Origin: Nanobdellota archaeon
Lineage (GTDB): Archaea; Nanobdellota; Nanobdellia; UBA10117; ARS21
NCBI GenBank assembly: GCA_014239585.1
Contig: JAAZYP010000001.1
Span: forward strand, 71,752 to 111,420
Direction of reading: 5' to 3'
DNA: 39,669 nt
Part shown: piece after piece, positions 1-9,645 of the stretch
How positions within the stretch are numbered: position 1 is the stretch's first letter
Layout of the letters: each line of letters begins with the position of its first letter
The notes under the pieces: model-generated
The model's input: only the letters and a program-made list of their open reading frames with translations
Database searches by the model: none
Told to the model about the DNA's origin: nothing
Position numbers and translations under genes: made by a program

Positions 1-907
1 AGATCTTAACTTCCATAAAATCTCGAGCCATACTCAGTTTACCTTTAAATACCGATTTTGCCTCAAGTTCTAACTCCTTTACTGAACGATATCGTTGACT
101 AAAATGAGTCAATATTAAATGATCAACTTTTGCACGTTTGCCCAATTTAGCAGCTTCCTTAGAAGTCATATGACCGCCCTTTTCAGCAGAATCTTTAATT
201 TTATTTGAGAATGTTGACTCGCATAAGAACACATTTGAATTTTTGGCTAAATCAACAATTTGATCACAATACGCAGTATCGATAGTCACTGTAAATTTTT
301 TTCCAGATTGAATATAAGTTGATTTCTTCCAACTAATCTTTTTACCGTCAATAATTATATCCTTTTTTAGAGTTAGATCTCTCAAGGACGGATGTTTGGT
401 CTTAACACCCAATTCTTTCAAAAAAGATGTATCTATCCGTATTTTTTCTTTTTCTTCAAAGGCATAACCCAGGCAAGGAATTGGATGCGTTAATAAAACC
501 GAATTAATTTTATATTTTTCATTTTCAAAAATTGTTTTTACAGTTTTGTTTTTAAGTTCAAAAATATCAATTCTATAACTTAATCTATCTGATTCATATG
601 CTTTCATAATTGCATCTAATTTTTTCTTAGTTCCGACTGGACCATAAATCTCTAATCGTGAAGTTCTTCGATTCATGCCCATACTTTGAAGTAATCCCGG
701 TAATCCCAAAACATGATCACCGTGCCAATGCGAAATAAAAATTTTAGTAATTTTTTGAGGATTTTCATTCGAAATTCGAAGCTGTCGCTGCGTACCTTCT
801 CCACAATCAAATAATAAACTTTCTCCAGAATAATTCAACAAATTTGCAGTATGATTACGAGTTCTTGTTGGAAATGCTGAAGATGTTCCAAGTATCCTCA
901 ATTTCAT
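1..907 (-). CDS. rnz: Ribonuclease Z (tRNase Z), partial: open through the left window edge
   Basis: Not in ORF track (no stop in window). Reverse-strand translation MKLRILGTSSAFPTRTRNHTANLLNYSGESLLFDCGEGTQRQLRIS...ISHWHGDHVLGLPGLLQSMG...HMTSKEAAKLGKRA..LILTHFSQRY: MBL-fold HxHxDH and tRNase Z motifs. Confidence 0.93.
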   Translation of the reverse strand, partial: MKLRILGTSSAFPTRTRNHTANLLNYSGESLLFDCGEGTQRQLRISNENPQKITKIFISHWHGDHVLGLPGLLQSMGMNRRTSRLEIYGPVGTKKKLDAIMKAYESDRLSYRIDIFELKNKTVKTIFENEKYKINSVLLTHPIPCLGYAFEEKEKIRIDTSFLKELGVKTKHPSLRDLTLKKDIIIDGKKISWKKSTYIQSGKKFTVTIDTAYCDQIVDLAKNSNVFLCESTFSNKIKDSAEKGGHMTSKEAAKLGKRAKVDHLILTHFSQRYRSVKELELEAKSVFKGKLSMARDFMEVKI

Positions 908-948
908 AATTGAATAACTTTTTTAATGTATAAAAAGGTAATTTTTTA

Positions 949-1422
949 ATGGAATTAGGTAAACTTGTCGGTGACAAAACGATACTCGAAAATACAAACC
1001 TACACACAAAAAATTTCGGAACAGTCGATTCAGGAAAATTAGTATTGAGTTCAGAAGAAACACTTTTTCTAATTGAACGTGAAAAGATAGATATAGGTCT
1101 ATCTTTTACTGAAGCACTAAAAAAATTGTCTCGTAAACAGAGAAATCTGGCTGAAAGATTTTCAGTATATCGAGATATGAGATCAAAAGGATATATTCTA
1201 AAAAGTGGATTGAAATTTGGATGCGATTTTAGAGTATATAATCAGAACGATAAACATGCAAGATGGTTGTTATTTGTGAATAAAGATTCTGCCAAACTTC
1301 AATGGAAAAACTTTTCAGGTATGGCCAGAGTTGCAAATTCTACAAAGAAAAATGTATTAGTTGCAATTGTTGATTCAGAAAATTCACCAACTTATTTTGA
1401 AATATCCTGGAAAAAAATATAA
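949..1422 (+). CDS. endA: tRNA-splicing endonuclease EndA
   Basis: YRDMRSKGYILKSGLKFGCDFRVY...KHARWLL...NSTKKNVLVAIVD, typical archaeal EndA catalytic Tyr/His/Lys region. Confidence 0.93.
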   Translation: MELGKLVGDKTILENTNLHTKNFGTVDSGKLVLSSEETLFLIEREKIDIGLSFTEALKKLSRKQRNLAERFSVYRDMRSKGYILKSGLKFGCDFRVYNQNDKHARWLLFVNKDSAKLQWKNFSGMARVANSTKKNVLVAIVDSENSPTYFEISWKKI

Positions 1423-1619
1423 TGGAATTTGTTGGTTGGGTATGTATAAATTGCAAACGAGCTTTAAATTCAGGAAAACAAAAATTCAAACACGATTCAA
1501 GAGTTAAATGTTACGGGTGTAATAAGTCTGTAAAATTTTCTTCAACGATTCATTCTGAAATATCCGCCGATTCACTTGTAATAACTGAATGGGTAAAGAA
1601 ATATAATTCTACCAAATAG
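1422..1619 (+). CDS. Small zinc-ribbon protein (CxxC...CxxC), unknown function
   Basis: 65 aa, CINC and CYGC pairs; start overlaps the endA stop by 1 nt (TAATG). Confidence 0.7.
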   Translation: MEFVGWVCINCKRALNSGKQKFKHDSRVKCYGCNKSVKFSSTIHSEISADSLVITEWVKKYNSTK

Positions 1620-2181
1620 TTAATCTGAAATGATTATCCTTTAACCACCGTTTATGTTGCTTATAATCCGGACACATATCACTAACATGATTCCAAAATT
1701 TATTTGAATGATTCATTTCTAATCGATGACACAATTCATGAAGTACAACATATTCAATTACGTCATATGGTGCCATTGCAAGTTTCCAATTAAAATTTAA
1801 ATTACCTTTACTCGAACAAGATGCCCAACGCGTTTTTTGAGATTTAATAAAAATATTGTTTATTTTAAATTTATCAGATACATTATGTAATTCAACCAAT
1901 CCTTCAACAATCCTTCGAGTTTCAGAACGATAAAATTTCTCATCGATCGGACCTTCAACCTCTTTACCTAAATATAAATAAATATTTCGAGCAGATTCAT
2001 ATTTTTTCCAATTATTTTTTATCCAAATTTTTTTCTTCATTAAAAATGCATCAATAAATTCAATCGGTATTTTTTCTCCAACATTTAGTCTAACACCCAG
2101 TTCATCAATCTTTAATGAAACAGATTTACTATTTGTCCAATTAACATTATACGGTATTCCCAAATTATCTAAGATTTTCAT
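1609..2181 (-). CDS. YgjP-like (DUF45) zinc metallopeptidase domain protein
   Basis: KTRWASCSSKGNLNFNWKLAMAP...VVLHELCHRLEMNHSNKFW with HExxH motif. Confidence 0.88.
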   Translation of the reverse strand: MKILDNLGIPYNVNWTNSKSVSLKIDELGVRLNVGEKIPIEFIDAFLMKKKIWIKNNWKKYESARNIYLYLGKEVEGPIDEKFYRSETRRIVEGLVELHNVSDKFKINNIFIKSQKTRWASCSSKGNLNFNWKLAMAPYDVIEYVVLHELCHRLEMNHSNKFWNHVSDMCPDYKQHKRWLKDNHFRLTIW

Positions 2182-2574
2182 TTAGAATGGTAAAAATGAT
2201 TCAACAAATGGCCAAATATAAGGAGTTCCTGCAACCAAAATTCCAATAACTAAACTGTGTGCCCACCGTTCGTGTGTACCTGGACCTCTTGCCCTAGAAA
2301 ATACTGCAGATTTAGCATGCGTTACAATCACCGCAAGCAATCCCAATAATGTTAACATAATATATTGGTTAGATAGAAAACTAGGTAATCCCATTCCGAC
2401 AATAAATCCAATATTTAATGCAGCGAAAGTCAAAGCAATAATATAAATCATCGAAGAAAGACCATGCATTATTGTAGATTTAGCATCACCCGACAAATCT
2501 GAAATCATAAACCCAATATCAATTAAACCAATAATTGCACCCCAAATAATTGCACCAATGATTTCTAAAGCCAT
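2182..2574 (-). CDS. Multi-spanning membrane protein, unknown
   Basis: Hydrophobic TM segments; ATG at 2574 (MALEIIG) preferred over the TTG at 2583 because a TATA-like box lies about 25 nt upstream. Confidence 0.6.
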   Translation of the reverse strand: MALEIIGAIIWGAIIGLIDIGFMISDLSGDAKSTIMHGLSSMIYIIALTFAALNIGFIVGMGLPSFLSNQYIMLTLLGLLAVIVTHAKSAVFSRARGPGTHERWAHSLVIGILVAGTPYIWPFVESFLPF

Positions 2575-2652
2575 ATCTATCAAAGTGTGACGTTCTATAT
2601 AAAATTTTCTCGGGCAAAGAAAGTCTTTAATATTCTCCTCCTTAGATTAAAT

Positions 2653-4101
2653 ATGGTCGATATATCTGCATTTATTAAAAAAAACGGGTTAATTTGGGGT
2701 CCGGAACCAGAAATTTATGATGGAATTGCAGGATTTTATACATATGGACCTCTCGGAAAACTACTTAAAAATCGAGTTGAAAATCAAATCCGAAAAACAT
2801 TTTCAAAATTTGATATGTGGGAAGTCGAAACGCCATTGATTTCACCGGAAATTGTATGGGAAGCATCAGGTCACCTTGGAGGATTTACAGATCCGTTAAT
2901 TAAAGATGAAAAAGGCGGATTACATCGAGTAGATAAATTAATTGAAGAACAATTAATTAAGGATGGAAAAAATCCCGATGAATTTAATATAGGAAATATG
3001 AGCAACAAAGAACTTCTAAAATTTATTAAAGATAATAAAATATTGGCACCAAATGGAAGACAACTTCAAGAAAAAATCGTAGATCATAATTTAATGATGG
3101 AGACAACAGTTTCAACAGATACTCGAGCATTTAATCGCCCAGAAACTGCAACATCTACTTATTTACCTTTCAAAAATTATCACGAATATTTTAGAAAAAA
3201 AGTTCCATTTGGAATTTATCAAATTGGTAAAGCTTTTCGAAATGAAATTTCCCCACGAAATAATGTATTAAGAGGAAGAGAATTTACTCAAGCTGAAGGT
3301 CAAATTTTTTTACATGAACACCAAAAGAAAGAAACGGAATTATCTAAAAAAATATTATCTACGGAACTACCTTTCTGGTCATATGCAATGCAAGATGAAA
3401 AAAAGAATTGGAATAAAATTTCAATAAAAAGTGCATTAAAAAAAGGACTTATCAAATCAAGAGGTTATGCGTATGCACTTGCAATTTCTTTCGAATTAAT
3501 AAACTCATTAAATATACCTAAAGAGCGAATCAGATATAGACAGCACAATCCCAACGAATTAGCATTTTATGCAGAAGATGCATGGGATTTAGAAGTTAGA
3601 ACTAATTCTCAAGCATGGGTTGAAGTCGCAGGTGTCCATGATCGTAAAAATTATGATTTAACACAACATCAAAAAAAATCAAATACTTCATTCAAAGTGG
3701 AAGGAGAAGTACCACATATTTTAGAAATTGCCTTTGGAACAGATAGAATTACTTATTCGTTAATAGATATTTTTGCTGAAGAAGAAAAAATAGGTAAAGA
3801 TACTAGAACTGTTTGGAAACTGCCAAAAAATATGGCACCAATTAGATTTGCAATATTTCCGCTGCAGAAAAAAGATGGTCTTCCTGAAAAAGCAAGTGAA
3901 ATTTATGATTTGTTATCTGAAAAATATCAGTGTGTTTATGATGAAGCCGGATCTATCGGTAAGCGATATCGACGACAAGATGAACGCGGAACACCACACT
4001 GCATAACTATCGATTATCAAACTCTTGAAGATAAAACTGTAACTCTTAGAGAAAGAGATAGTATGGAACAGAAAAGAATAAAAATTAACGATCTAAATTA
4101 A
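2653..4101 (+). CDS. glyS: Glycyl-tRNA synthetase (archaeal/eukaryotic alpha2 type)
   Basis: GLIWGPEPEIYDGIAGFYTYGPLGKLLKNRVE...RNEISPRNNVLRGREFTQAEGQIF...C-terminal anticodon-binding domain RFAIFPLQKKDG; start moved from the ORF-track 2587 to MVDISAF at 2653. Confidence 0.95.
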   Translation: MVDISAFIKKNGLIWGPEPEIYDGIAGFYTYGPLGKLLKNRVENQIRKTFSKFDMWEVETPLISPEIVWEASGHLGGFTDPLIKDEKGGLHRVDKLIEEQLIKDGKNPDEFNIGNMSNKELLKFIKDNKILAPNGRQLQEKIVDHNLMMETTVSTDTRAFNRPETATSTYLPFKNYHEYFRKKVPFGIYQIGKAFRNEISPRNNVLRGREFTQAEGQIFLHEHQKKETELSKKILSTELPFWSYAMQDEKKNWNKISIKSALKKGLIKSRGYAYALAISFELINSLNIPKERIRYRQHNPNELAFYAEDAWDLEVRTNSQAWVEVAGVHDRKNYDLTQHQKKSNTSFKVEGEVPHILEIAFGTDRITYSLIDIFAEEEKIGKDTRTVWKLPKNMAPIRFAIFPLQKKDGLPEKASEIYDLLSEKYQCVYDEAGSIGKRYRRQDERGTPHCITIDYQTLEDKTVTLRERDSMEQKRIKINDLN

Positions 4102-4105
4102 AAAA

Positions 4106-4249
4106 ATGCTAGTTCGTATATTTGGAATTGCAGATTTATTGGCAGCTTTATTTTTGTTATCAGTAAGTTTTGATAGTGCAGCACTGAACATAGTTTTGAA
4201 ATCCATAATGGTAATCCATCTATACAAAGGAATGTTAAGTTTAATTTAG
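4106..4249 (+). CDS. Small membrane protein, 47 aa, unknown (below ORF-track cutoff)
   Basis: ATG 4106-TAG 4249: MLVRIFGIADLLAALFLLSVSFDSAALNIVLKSIMVIHLYKGMLSLI; fills the gap after glyS; 2 predicted TM segments. Confidence 0.6.
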   Translation: MLVRIFGIADLLAALFLLSVSFDSAALNIVLKSIMVIHLYKGMLSLI

Positions 4250-4785
4250 ATATCAAAATAAACCTTTTTTTCTCCAACACCAGATTCCTTATTTTCTTTT
4301 AATGCAGCCAGATAAAAATAATCGGAAAGTCGATTTAAATATTTTAATAAGAACTTATTAATTTCTCGTTCTTGAGCTATCTTAACAACAGAACGTTCTA
4401 ATTTACGCGAAAGAGTTCTAGACATATGAATCATTGATCCAATTTCAGATCCACCAGGCATTACAAAACTATTAATCGGGCCAATATCGGCCTCTAAAAA
4501 TTTACATAAAATCTCAATTCTTTCTAAGTGTCTTTCTTGAATTCTTTTAGTCCTCGACTCATGTGCAGTCCCAATCGGAGTCGCAATATCAGCACCAACC
4601 ACGAATAATTCGTTTTGTATTTTTTCAAAATCATCAAAATATTTTCGTGATTGAATAAGTCCAATAAACGCATTCAATTCATCGGAAATTCCAATCGCAT
4701 CAATTGTTGTTGAATTTTTTCCAATGCGCGTTCCATCAAACAATGAAGTGTTTCCATTGTCACCATTTTTAGTAGAAATACTCAT
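4246..4785 (-). CDS. pduO: Cob(I)alamin adenosyltransferase (PduO/MMAB type)
   Basis: STKNGDNGNTSLFDGTRIGKNSTTIDAIGISDELNAFIGLIQ...IQNELFVVGADIATP...FVMPGGSEIGSMIHMSRTLSRKLER. Confidence 0.92.
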   Translation of the reverse strand: MSISTKNGDNGNTSLFDGTRIGKNSTTIDAIGISDELNAFIGLIQSRKYFDDFEKIQNELFVVGADIATPIGTAHESRTKRIQERHLERIEILCKFLEADIGPINSFVMPGGSEIGSMIHMSRTLSRKLERSVVKIAQEREINKFLLKYLNRLSDYFYLAALKENKESGVGEKKVYFDI

Positions 4786-4786
4786 A

Positions 4787-7700
4787 TTATGAACAGCCAC
4801 TGGTTGCGCCACAAACATCACATAATTCGCATGCACCATTTTGTCGCATCATCATCGCACCGCATTCGCCACACTTACTTCCCGTGTAACCCATTGCCTT
4901 AATTGCGTCGTCAGTTTCTTCATCTTCAGTCAATACTTCAGTATTACCTGTAGATGAAAGTTTTGTTTGAATAATTTGTTGAGAGTATTCACCCCTTAAT
5001 ACATCTTCAACTTTTTTTAAGACTGGATGATCTTTCCAACTAGAAAAACATTCATCAATAAGTTCTTGAGTTTCATGTCCGCGAGAAAGTGAAAAACTTA
5101 ATGTACTGCTTATAAAGTCCAAAATTTCCTGATTACTCGGCGTAGTTTTTGGCATGACCAATTTAACTTTAATCAATTTACCTGCTTCGCTAACACTTGT
5201 ATGAACATACAAATCCTGAGGACCAACTTTGTGATGATTAATTGTTTCAACAGTTGCAAGTTCTAATTTTTTATTTGAACCAACTTCTTGAATTTTTTCA
5301 GTAAGGATAGCATCAAGTTCAGCATTAATCCCTGATGTTGAAGATAAAGGTTGACTTAATTTACTTTCATCTCGATATAATGCAACAGCTTTAACCATTA
5401 ATTTCCAACTATCATAATATGCTGATTTTATATCTTCAACACTGACTTCTCGAGGCATATTTATTGTTTTACTGATAGCTCCAGAAATAAAGGATTGAGC
5501 TGCAGCCATCATTTTAATGTGTCCACTATGATGAATGTATCTTTTTCCTTTTCGCCCACACTTATTTGCACAATCAAAAATTCTATAATGATCTCCTTTC
5601 AAATGAGGTGCACCTTCTAAAGTCATAGTTCCACATAAATATTCACCTGCGGCATCAATTTCGTCCTTATTAAATCCTAAAAATTTCAACATATTGAAAT
5701 TAGTATTAGTTAGTTGTTTATCCGTTAATCCCAATTTATTCTTACAAAAATCTTCACCTAAGGTCCATTTGTTGAAAATAAATTTAATTTCAAAAGCATT
5801 TTTCGCCTCATTTTCTAAAGCATCTAATTGTAATTTATCAAATCCTTTTTCAGATAAAGTTTTGAAATTGATAAATGGAGCATCTCTAATTGAGCCATGA
5901 CCCACACAATATTTTTCAATATCTCTAATTTGATCATCAGAATATTCTAATTTTTTCAATGCAGGTTTAACTGAATTATTTACGATTTTGAAATATCCCC
6001 CACCAGCTAATTTTTTAAATTTGATAATTGAAAAATCAGGTTCAATACCGGTTGTGTCACAATCCATAACTAATGCAATAGTTCCAGTCGGGGCTATAAC
6101 CGTTACTTGCGCATTTCGATAGCCATTTTTTTGACCAAGTTCTAAAGCATTATCCCACGAAGCTTGTGCTGCAGTTAACATCGCTTTTGGTGCAAGTTCT
6201 TGATTTAACGGAGTTGGTAAAATAGTTAGATCTTCATATGAATCAGATTTTGCAGCATACGCTGCTCGCCGATGATTTCGAATAACTCGCAACATATGAT
6301 CTTTGTTTTCATTATATTTTGCAAAAGCGCCTAATGTGCCGGCCATTTCTGCAGAAGTAGAATAAGATTCGCCACACATTAAGGAAGTTATTCCGCCCGC
6401 AATAGCTCTACCCTTATCTGAATCATACGGTACTGCCATCTTCATCAAAAGAGACCCCAAATTTGCATAGCCCAATCCTAAAGTTCTGAAATCATAACTT
6501 CCTTTAGAAACTGCTTCACTTGGAAATTGCGCCATCAATACTGAAATTTCTAAAGTTATTGTCCAAAGTCGAACTGCATGTTTGAATGCATCAATATCAA
6601 AAGTTCCAGTTTCTTCATCAAAAAATTTGGTTAAATTGATACTTGCAAGATTACACGCAGTATCATCTAAAAACATATATTCTGAACAAGGATTGCTTGC
6701 ATTTATTTTACCACTAACTGGACACGTGTGCCACTCATTAATCGTAGTATTATATTGAAGTCCGGGATCTGCACTAACCCATGCGCTCATCGCAATTTTA
6801 TTCCATAATTTTTGAGCAGGAATTTCTTTGTAAACTTGACCATCGGTTCGATTAGTCAAATTCCAATTCGTATTTGAGTCTAAAGCACTAAAAAATTCAT
6901 TTGAAACTCGAACACTGTTATTACTATTTTGACCTGAAACCGTTACGTATGCTGCACCCTCATAATGAGTATCCATTTCTACAAAATCAATTTTACCAAT
7001 ACCTTGTTTTGCTAACTCCATTACTCTCAAAATCATTCTAGCCGGAACGTGATGAGCATTAGCATCTCTAATCGCACTTCGTAATTTTTGATTTTCACTC
7101 ATATTTGCACCAGATTCATTTGCGATTGCCAAAATTTTATTTAAATATTTTTTACAAATTGCATTACCTGAAACCAATCCTGCGACTTTATTTTCTTCAT
7201 TTGATTTCCAAGTAATAAATTCTTCAATTTCAGGATGATCTATATCTAAGCAAACCATTTTTGCTGCCCGCCGAGTGGTACCACCCGATTTTACAGCACC
7301 TGCCGCCGCATCATTAATTTTCAAAAAAGACATTAATCCCGAGGATTGTCCTCCACCAGATAAAGATTCACCTTTACCTCGAATATCTGAAAAATTTGTT
7401 CCAACACCAGAACCATATTTGAAAATTCTTGCTTCACGCGTTACAAGATCAAAGATTCCTCCTTGGTTTACTAAATCATCTTTAACTGATAAAATAAAAC
7501 ATGCATGTGGTTGTGGTCGAGAATATGCGTCTTTTGAATACATTAATTCTTGAGTTTTTGGATCAACATATGAATGTCCTTGAGCTTTACCCGAAATACC
7601 ATATGCAAAATTTAAACCAGTGTTAAACCATTGCGGAGAGTTTGGAACCGCCATTTGATTCAACATCATATATGCCATTTCCTCGTAAAAAATTTGAGCA

Positions 7701-8047
7701 TCTTTTGTCGAATTAAAATAATCATGAGTTTTACCCCAATGAGTCCAACAACCAACCATTCGATGTACGACTTGCTTTAAACTAGATTCTGATTCAATTT
7801 CAGGAATTCCCTTACGTCTGAAGTATTTTTGAGCTAAAATATCTGTCGCAATTTGAGACCACCCGCTTGGAACTTCCACGTCACTTTGTTCAAAAACAAC
7901 AGATCCATCCGGATTCTTAATGATTGATTTTCTTAAATCATATTCAAACATATCATATGCAGATTTACCTTCTTGAGTAAAATGTCGTTGAACAACTAAA
8001 CCATTAGCGATAGTTTCTTGCTCTGTAGTAAACTCATTAGATTCCAT
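4787..8047 (-). CDS. nrdJ: Adenosylcobalamin-dependent (class II) ribonucleoside-diphosphate reductase
   Basis: MLNQMAVPNSPQWFNTGL...HACFIL...FKYGSGVGTNFSDIRGKGESLSGGG...NPCSEYMFLDDTACNLASINL...TVIAPTGTIALVMDCDTTGIEP...C-terminal CGECGAMMMRQNGACELCDVCGATSGCS. Confidence 0.96.
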   Translation of the reverse strand: MESNEFTTEQETIANGLVVQRHFTQEGKSAYDMFEYDLRKSIIKNPDGSVVFEQSDVEVPSGWSQIATDILAQKYFRRKGIPEIESESSLKQVVHRMVGCWTHWGKTHDYFNSTKDAQIFYEEMAYMMLNQMAVPNSPQWFNTGLNFAYGISGKAQGHSYVDPKTQELMYSKDAYSRPQPHACFILSVKDDLVNQGGIFDLVTREARIFKYGSGVGTNFSDIRGKGESLSGGGQSSGLMSFLKINDAAAGAVKSGGTTRRAAKMVCLDIDHPEIEEFITWKSNEENKVAGLVSGNAICKKYLNKILAIANESGANMSENQKLRSAIRDANAHHVPARMILRVMELAKQGIGKIDFVEMDTHYEGAAYVTVSGQNSNNSVRVSNEFFSALDSNTNWNLTNRTDGQVYKEIPAQKLWNKIAMSAWVSADPGLQYNTTINEWHTCPVSGKINASNPCSEYMFLDDTACNLASINLTKFFDEETGTFDIDAFKHAVRLWTITLEISVLMAQFPSEAVSKGSYDFRTLGLGYANLGSLLMKMAVPYDSDKGRAIAGGITSLMCGESYSTSAEMAGTLGAFAKYNENKDHMLRVIRNHRRAAYAAKSDSYEDLTILPTPLNQELAPKAMLTAAQASWDNALELGQKNGYRNAQVTVIAPTGTIALVMDCDTTGIEPDFSIIKFKKLAGGGYFKIVNNSVKPALKKLEYSDDQIRDIEKYCVGHGSIRDAPFINFKTLSEKGFDKLQLDALENEAKNAFEIKFIFNKWTLGEDFCKNKLGLTDKQLTNTNFNMLKFLGFNKDEIDAAGEYLCGTMTLEGAPHLKGDHYRIFDCANKCGRKGKRYIHHSGHIKMMAAAQSFISGAISKTINMPREVSVEDIKSAYYDSWKLMVKAVALYRDESKLSQPLSSTSGINAELDAILTEKIQEVGSNKKLELATVETINHHKVGPQDLYVHTSVSEAGKLIKVKLVMPKTTPSNQEILDFISSTLSFSLSRGHETQELIDECFSSWKDHPVLKKVEDVLRGEYSQQIIQTKLSSTGNTEVLTEDEETDDAIKAMGYTGSKCGECGAMMMRQNGACELCDVCGATSGCS

Positions 8048-8137
8048 ATTACGAAGTATTATTTAATTGAAGATTTTGTTTATATTCGTTTATAGTTTTC
8101 AGGAAATAAGACTGTTCCCACTAGGTAAAAATAAAAA

Positions 8138-8413
8138 TTATTTTCTCTTAAAAGTCGTGAATTCATCTGTTGCCTCAGTATATTGAATTTGAACGTTTTC
8201 TACTTCTGAGAGTTTTGGACCGTCTTGACACCACAAATAAAATTCTTTCAAAATATTTTTTGGACCTTCGACAATTATCTCAACAGATCCGGTATCTAAA
8301 TTATCAATCGTCCCAGTTAAACCCAGTTCTAATGCAAATTCACGAGCATGTGCTCTATAAAACACCCCTTGAACCTTTCCAGATACTAGAATTTCAGCGC
8401 GTAGTTTCTCCAT
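8138..8413 (-). CDS. acyP: Acylphosphatase
   Basis: ILVSGKVQGVFYRAHAREFALELGLTGTIDNLDTGSVEIIVEGP. Confidence 0.92.
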   Translation of the reverse strand: MEKLRAEILVSGKVQGVFYRAHAREFALELGLTGTIDNLDTGSVEIIVEGPKNILKEFYLWCQDGPKLSEVENVQIQYTEATDEFTTFKRK

Positions 8414-9018
8414 TTCTGCTCATTTTTGTAAACCAAAAAACCTCCAATTAATAATGATCCGAAATATAATGTTGAATTTCCAGATAAAATTTTTGCACCA
8501 TCAAACATTCCGAAGGGGATCATATTTATCGCCATTAAAATCATATTTATTTTTTTTGAAACAATCCATGCATGATTATATTTAGGCCATTTTTTACTCA
8601 ATAAAATACCTTCAGATAACCAATAAAGTCCGAAATTAGTTGCCGGTCCAGCCAACGCTAAAATCGCAAATTTTGCAGGATCTGCAACAGCTAAAGTACT
8701 AACTACAAATGCAGGAACAAAAAATATAATGGGAGATTTAACATATTTCAATAAAACTCCAATCCCGAGACCGATTATACTAATATGTAAAATTGAATCA
8801 AATCCGTAAAACAAACCAACAAATTTATGTCCAAATTCATGCAATAAAACTGCAGGTGTGGCGATCATAGCAGCATATTTAAATTCTGCCCAAGAATCAT
8901 GTCCAAAATAGCTAGATAATTCATCTTGTGGTTTTCGGATAAATCCTGAAAAGATATATCCCATCGCCATAGTCAAAATTGCAATATCTATAAGTTCTTG
9001 ACCAGAGATTATTCCCAT
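8386..9018 (-). CDS. M50-family (site-2 protease-like) membrane metallopeptidase
   Basis: LLHEFGHKFVGLFYG (HExxH in a TM helix) plus NMIPFGMFDGAKIL (NPxPxxxxDG equivalent); overlaps acyP by 28 nt. Confidence 0.85.
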   Translation of the reverse strand: MGIISGQELIDIAILTMAMGYIFSGFIRKPQDELSSYFGHDSWAEFKYAAMIATPAVLLHEFGHKFVGLFYGFDSILHISIIGLGIGVLLKYVKSPIIFFVPAFVVSTLAVADPAKFAILALAGPATNFGLYWLSEGILLSKKWPKYNHAWIVSKKINMILMAINMIPFGMFDGAKILSGNSTLYFGSLLIGGFLVYKNEQKWRNYALKF

Positions 9019-9068
9019 AATATTCCCTGCTCATACCCGCTTAAATAACTCTCGATTCCAAAGAAAAA

Positions 9069-9079
9069 CTTTATAAAAG
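9069..9079 (+). promoter_or_regulatory. TATA box for rpl15e
   Basis: ctttataaaag about 24 nt upstream of the ATG at 9098; implies a leaderless mRNA. Confidence 0.65.
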
Positions 9080-9097
9080 CACTTCCCAAGCATACTT

Positions 9098-9613
9098 ATG
9101 TCCATGTACAAATACATCAATAAGCTTTGGAAGAGACCAAAAGCACATTTCGGAACTGACGCTTGGAAAAATTGGCTTGTAGAACTTAGAAGTCGACCAG
9201 CATTTGAACGAATTGAAAAACCTACTCGATTAGATCGAGCTAGAGCGCTTGGATATAAATCAAAACAAGGAATTTTTATAATTAGAGGAAGTGTTCCAAA
9301 GGGAACAACTAAACGACCTAAATTTACGGGTGGACGAAGACCTAAGCGATATACTCGAAGAGGAACTCATGCAAGAAGTAAACAATCAGTTATTGAAATG
9401 AGAGCTTCAAGAAAATATCCAAATGCTGAGGTATTAAATTCTTATTGGGTTGGTGAAGATGGAAAACGAGTATGGTACGAAGTCATCATGGTCGACAGAG
9501 ATCACCCATCAATTAAATCAGACAGAACGCTGTCATGGATTACGACTAAGAAAAATCGAGTCGCCAGAGGATTAACTTCATCTGGGAAAAAAGCTAGAGG
9601 ATTAGTTCGATAA
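9098..9613 (+). CDS. rpl15e: Ribosomal protein L15e
   Basis: YKYINKLWKRPK...RLDRARALGYKSKQGIFIIRGSVPKGTTKRPKFTGGRRPKRY. Confidence 0.95.
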   Translation: MSMYKYINKLWKRPKAHFGTDAWKNWLVELRSRPAFERIEKPTRLDRARALGYKSKQGIFIIRGSVPKGTTKRPKFTGGRRPKRYTRRGTHARSKQSVIEMRASRKYPNAEVLNSYWVGEDGKRVWYEVIMVDRDHPSIKSDRTLSWITTKKNRVARGLTSSGKKARGLVR

Positions 9614-9645
9614 AAGTTTTTAATAGAATCACGTAATTCTAGTTT

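Noticed and set aside
4098-4280. 60-aa minus-strand ORF
   Set aside because: Overlaps the pduO 3' end and the more plausible plus-strand 47-aa membrane ORF.
5694-7553. Plus-strand ORFs 5694-5900 and 7275-7553
   Set aside because: Antisense inside nrdJ, no promoter or recognisable domain.
4787-8047. Possible intein in the long NrdJ
   Set aside because: Length and continuity match long class II RNRs; no Hint-domain blocks seen.
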